From positions 1 through 7,979 of the forward strand of contig JAETQR010000086.1 in NCBI GenBank assembly GCA_021770615.1: a stretch of 7,979 bases of DNA, in the 5' to 3' direction. Below the pieces are notes generated by a model that saw only the letters and a list, made by a program, of their open reading frames with translations, was not told where the DNA came from and did no database searches. This document shows, one piece after another, positions 6,265 through 7,979 of this stretch (the first letter of the stretch is position 1; each line of letters starts with the position of its first letter). Origin of the DNA: Lachnospiraceae bacterium (GTDB taxonomy: Bacteria; Bacillota_A; Clostridia; Lachnospirales; Lachnospiraceae). The position numbers and the translations under genes were made by a program.

Positions 6265-6735
6265 TTATCTTGGTTTTATCTCATAGTTTTTAAAAAACCA
6301 CTTGACCAAAAGAATAGCCGCAATAGCTATTGATGGCAAACCCAACAGATTGTTAAAGTTTATTTCTGGAAAGAAATAATTCAAAACCATATTAAGCACA
6401 AAAAATGAACTGAACGTTACAATCAAAATTTTCAATATAGAATTATATTCTCCTTGTGCTTTTTCTTTTTTCGCCTGTAATTCCATAAGGTTTTCTTCTG
6501 CTCTTTTCTGATAATCCTCCATAATAATCCTTTCCCCGCTAAGCAGTTCATTTACAGTTATGCCCAGTATGCTGCACAAATCAAGCATTAGAGAAACATC
6601 TGGCATACTTTTTCCTGTTTCCCATTTAGAGACTGCTCTATTGGTAATATTTAATTTTTCAGCCAACTGCATTTGCGTAAGCCCTTTTTCTTTTCGACAG
6701 GCTGATATAAATTTTCCTATCATTTGTTGTTCCAT
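6265..6735 (-). CDS. XRE-family transcriptional regulator with two C-terminal membrane segments
   Basis: A 156-residue protein. Residues 7-61 form an HTH_3/Cro-CI type DNA-binding domain (KGLTQMQLAEKLNITNRAVSKWETG), followed by the ELLSGERI tail typical of Firmicutes XRE regulators. A charged, probably coiled linker covers about 72-98, then two hydrophobic segments at about 100-122 and 131-148 should anchor it in the membrane. The start is the ATG at 6735, with a perfect AGGAGGT (6747-6741) six nt upstream; the frame extends 26 codons further but has no such site. A paired CAGTTGATT motif upstream suggests autoregulation. It lies downstream of the 80-aa membrane protein on the same strand, with a 97-nt gap. 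The anchor suggests signal sensing at the membrane; the signal and target genes are unknown. Confidence 0.88.
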   Translation of the reverse strand: MEQQMIGKFISACRKEKGLTQMQLAEKLNITNRAVSKWETGKSMPDVSLMLDLCSILGITVNELLSGERIIMEDYQKRAEENLMELQAKKEKAQGEYNSILKILIVTFSSFFVLNMVLNYFFPEINFNNLLGLPSIAIAAILLVKWFFKNYEIKPR

Positions 6736-6791
6736 GTTCCACCTCCTAGCGGTTATTTTACAAGCTAAAAACAGATTGTGAAACGAACTAA

Positions 6792-6826
6792 CAGTTGATT
6801 GCACCCAATTCAACCATCAGTTGATT
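6792..6826. promoter_or_regulatory. Paired CAGTTGATT sites upstream of the XRE gene (operator candidate)
   Basis: CAGTTGATT occurs at 6792-6800 and again at 6818-6826, starts 26 nt apart, in the gap between the two minus-strand genes. The second is also part of a TCAAC/GTTGA dyad (6811-6815, 6821-6825). A weak minus-strand promoter (TTCACA, 16 nt, TAAAAT) falls between these sites and the gene start at 6735. Placement just upstream of that promoter fits binding by the XRE protein itself, but this is inferred. Confidence 0.4.
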
Positions 6827-6832
6827 AGGTAA

Positions 6833-7075
6833 TTATTTTGTATTTTCTTTTATAACTTTTTTACTATTTTTATATAAAGAGAATGTTATAAAAAATACTA
6901 ATGATGGTGGAACGATTAATTTTACTGGGCTTTCATTAACTATAAACTTAACTGGGCTATCGTCACCCATTATAGTACACATTACACCTGCTATAAATAT
7001 AAACGCTGATATAATGGATAGAGCCAAAAATAAATTTTTCTTCATTCTTGTTTTCTTTAAATTAAGCATTTTCAT
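6833..7075 (-). CDS. Small two-TM membrane protein of unknown function
   Basis: An 80-residue protein not matched to any family I recognise. A basic N-terminus (NLKKTRMKKN) is followed by a hydrophobic helix at about 14-36, a short exposed loop, a second hydrophobic stretch at about 55-67, and a lysine-rich tail, so both ends probably face the cytoplasm. The loop holds a tandem repeat of nine residues, SPVKFIVNE then SPVKLIVPP (40-57). AGGAG (7084-7080) precedes the ATG at 7075 by only 4 nt; the in-frame ATG at 7069 has 10-nt spacing and is an alternative start. It is encoded just upstream of the first XRE gene on the same strand and follows repeat R2. It may be a partner or target of that regulator, which is only a guess from position. 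Confidence 0.65.
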   Translation of the reverse strand: MKMLNLKKTRMKKNLFLALSIISAFIFIAGVMCTIMGDDSPVKFIVNESPVKLIVPPSLVFFITFSLYKNSKKVIKENTK

Positions 7076-7129
7076 CACACTCCTAAATTACTGTTTTTAC
7101 TTGATTTTGACTTCATTACAAGTTCATAA

Positions 7130-7162
7130 TTCATCGGCTCTGCGTCTTATGCGTCTGGCTCT
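7130..7162 (-). repeat. Repeat copy R2 (short form), 3' of the second XRE gene
   Basis: The 33 nt match R1 at 6167-6199 with one mismatch, and the 23-nt core (7138-7160) is identical. The first part of R1 (CCTATTT) and the distal 45-bp tail are absent here. The long hairpin is also reduced: only GTTCATAATTCATCGG-like sequence remains beyond the core. The copy begins 40 nt past the stop of the XRE gene at 7203-7643 and points the same way, and it lies immediately upstream of the promoter region for the 80-aa protein gene. Confidence 0.75.
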
Positions 7163-7202
7163 TTGATGATAATTCGCATGAATATAGTAAGTTCAATGAT
7201 TT

Positions 7203-7643
7203 CTAATATTTCTTATAGATGTATTCTGTGAAAATCCGATAAAAGCAATAAACAATCCATACCATCCAAGTTATTTCCCACTTTTGTGTTATTATACTAA
7301 TCAATAAATAAAGGACAGCGACAGTAATAGCGATAATCCAATTCGATATTTTTTTCTTCTTGCTTATTTCATTCTTTGATACTTTCACAACATCTGATAA
7401 CAAGTTCTCATACTCGTTAGCATCGCCGTTTTCTATCCTTTCGCCCTTGAATAATTCCGCTATGGTAATCCCCAAAGATGTAGCTAATGGCTCAATAAGA
7501 GATACATCTGGAAATCCAATCCCTCGTTCCCATTTTGAAATAGCTGCACTTGATACTCCTAATTCGTTAGATAAATCCTGCTGAGTACGATTTTGTTCTT
7601 TTCTGATAGCAGCAATCAAGCTGCCTGTTTTTTGAGCATTCAA
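7203..7643 (-). CDS. Second XRE-family regulator with two C-terminal membrane segments
   Basis: A 146-residue protein with an N-terminal HTH_3 domain at residues 8-62 (NRTQQDLSNELGVSSAAISK, then the WERGIGFPDVS block) and an ELFKGERIENGD tail. A lysine-rich linker (about 86-99) leads to two hydrophobic segments at about 101-118 and 123-138, so it has the same DNA-binding-plus-anchor design as the regulator at 6265-6735, though the sequences differ clearly outside the HTH. The start is a TTG at 7643: AGAGGG (7657-7652) lies 8 nt upstream, and the only nearby ATG (7639) is in another frame. Upstream lie a promoter and two 20-nt-spaced repeats suitable for autoregulation. The signal sensed is unknown. 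Confidence 0.87.
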   Translation of the reverse strand: MNAQKTGSLIAAIRKEQNRTQQDLSNELGVSSAAISKWERGIGFPDVSLIEPLATSLGITIAELFKGERIENGDANEYENLLSDVVKVSKNEISKKKKISNWIIAITVAVLYLLISIITQKWEITWMVWIVYCFYRIFTEYIYKKY

Positions 7644-7668
7644 TTTTTACACCCTCTTTCTGCCTCTT

Positions 7669-7734
7669 ATATTACCACAAGAAATACTATATTCAACAAA
7701 CGCTCCGTTGAAATGGTAAACGCTTCATTGAATT
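7669..7734 (-). promoter_or_regulatory. Promoter and tandem operator of the second XRE gene
   Basis: On the minus strand TTGAAT (7696-7691) and TAATAT (7674-7669) are 16 nt apart and sit correctly for the TTG start at 7643. Just upstream, AAACGCTCCGTTGAA (7698-7712) and AAACGCTTCATTGAA (7718-7732) are direct repeats exactly 20 nt apart, about two helical turns, with two mismatches. A TTCAAC/GTTGAA dyad (7692-7697, 7707-7712) overlaps the -35. This is the arrangement expected of cooperatively bound operators; the binding protein is inferred to be the adjacent XRE product. Confidence 0.5.
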
Positions 7735-7755
7735 TCTGATAAAAAACCGATAATA

Positions 7756-7865
7756 CACCGTTTTTTTATATGGTGGGCGTTTGCCTTAAAACCTCATGAA
7801 ATAAAATAAATCCAATGAACTGTGATTTTATTTCACAAGTTCATCGGCTCTGCGTCTTTGCGTCT
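7756..7865 (-). repeat. Repeat copy R3 near the right edge
   Basis: Read on the minus strand it has a shortened core (7865-7848, with one base lost from the AGACGC-AT-AAGACGC motif), a hairpin formed by TGAACTGTGA (starting 7816) and TTCACAAGTTCA (ending 7843) with one bulge, and a tail (7800-7756) matching R1 at 43 of 45 positions. By analogy with the other copies it should follow a minus-strand gene ending just to its right, but no convincing gene is visible before the window ends. Confidence 0.7.
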
Positions 7866-7920
7866 AGTACATCGAAAATTAAATAACTGCTATATTCACG
7901 CAGGATATGCTTTCGAGAGT

Positions 7921-7974
7921 GCAGGACAAAAAACGCAGGCGTAGCGGGCTACGTTGAGGCTTTTTGTCCTGTGC
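7921..7974. other. Nested palindrome at the right edge
   Basis: CAGGACAAAAA (7922-7932) and TTTTTGTCCTG (7961-7971) are perfect 11-bp inverted arms. Between them CGTAG (7940-7944) and CTACG (7949-7953) make an inner perfect stem with a CGGG loop. The structure has A-runs and T-runs on both sides and could act as a bidirectional terminator. It may also be the start of a further repeat, since it reaches almost to the window edge. The stretch 7644-7668 and 7866-7920 around it contains nothing else I can identify. Confidence 0.55.
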
Positions 7975-7979
7975 TATCG

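Noticed and set aside
7138..7162. CRISPR-like reading of the interspersed repeats
   Set aside because: Only four copies, on both strands, spaced by hundreds to thousands of bases with genes between them, and no cas genes.
7879..7979. Minus-strand open frame entering from the right edge and stopping at 7879
   Set aside because: It has the right place for a gene before R3, but most of its visible codons lie within the nested palindrome and the residues (rich in Arg, Ser, Cys) do not look like a real protein end. It cannot be settled without more sequence.

Overview
The window looks like DNA from a Firmicutes host, most probably a gut-type Clostridia. It is built around an integrative and mobilizable element related in gene content to the Tn4451/TnpX group. 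The taxonomic guess rests on protein families (the MobC/relaxase/ParB/TnpW/large serine recombinase set), on strong AGGAGG-type ribosome binding sites, and on AT-rich flanking genes. No ribosomal or other housekeeping marker is present to confirm it.

Layout. Positions 1-312 hold the 3' end of a membrane protein, probably a CPBP-type intramembrane protease, cut by the window edge. Positions 313-1105 are non-coding. They contain a repeat-family copy (R0), a near-consensus promoter at 506-535, a strongly folded stretch that ends in an intrinsic terminator at 777-806, and three consecutive perfect inverted repeats (1003-1071) that are a good oriT candidate. Positions 1106-5734 form a compact + strand mobilization/recombination module: mobC, a MOBP-type relaxase, a ParB-like protein, a TnpW-family small protein and a 566-aa large serine recombinase. 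The first four are abutting, overlapping or about 10 nt apart and read as one operon. The recombinase follows after an 85-nt gap with its own stem-loop. Positions 5735-6264 are non-coding and dense in hairpins and repeats. Positions 6265-7643 hold three AT-rich minus-strand genes: an XRE regulator with two C-terminal membrane segments, an 80-aa two-TM protein, and a second XRE regulator of the same design. Positions 7644-7979 are non-coding, with an operator-like region, another repeat copy and a nested palindrome at the edge.

How the parts fit. The recombinase would excise and integrate the element. MobC and the relaxase would nick oriT and lead transfer, using another element's conjugation apparatus since none is encoded here. 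ParB and TnpW are usual accompanying genes of unclear role. The two membrane-tethered XRE regulators have paired sites upstream of their genes and look autoregulated; what they sense is unknown.

The most unusual pattern is an interspersed repeat family (R0, R1, R2, R3). A copy lies 37-45 nt past the stop codon of the protease gene and of both XRE genes, always in the direction of the gene it follows, on both strands. This could be a mobile terminator family or the punctuation of gene cassettes. R0 and R1 also bracket the mobilization module as inverted copies.
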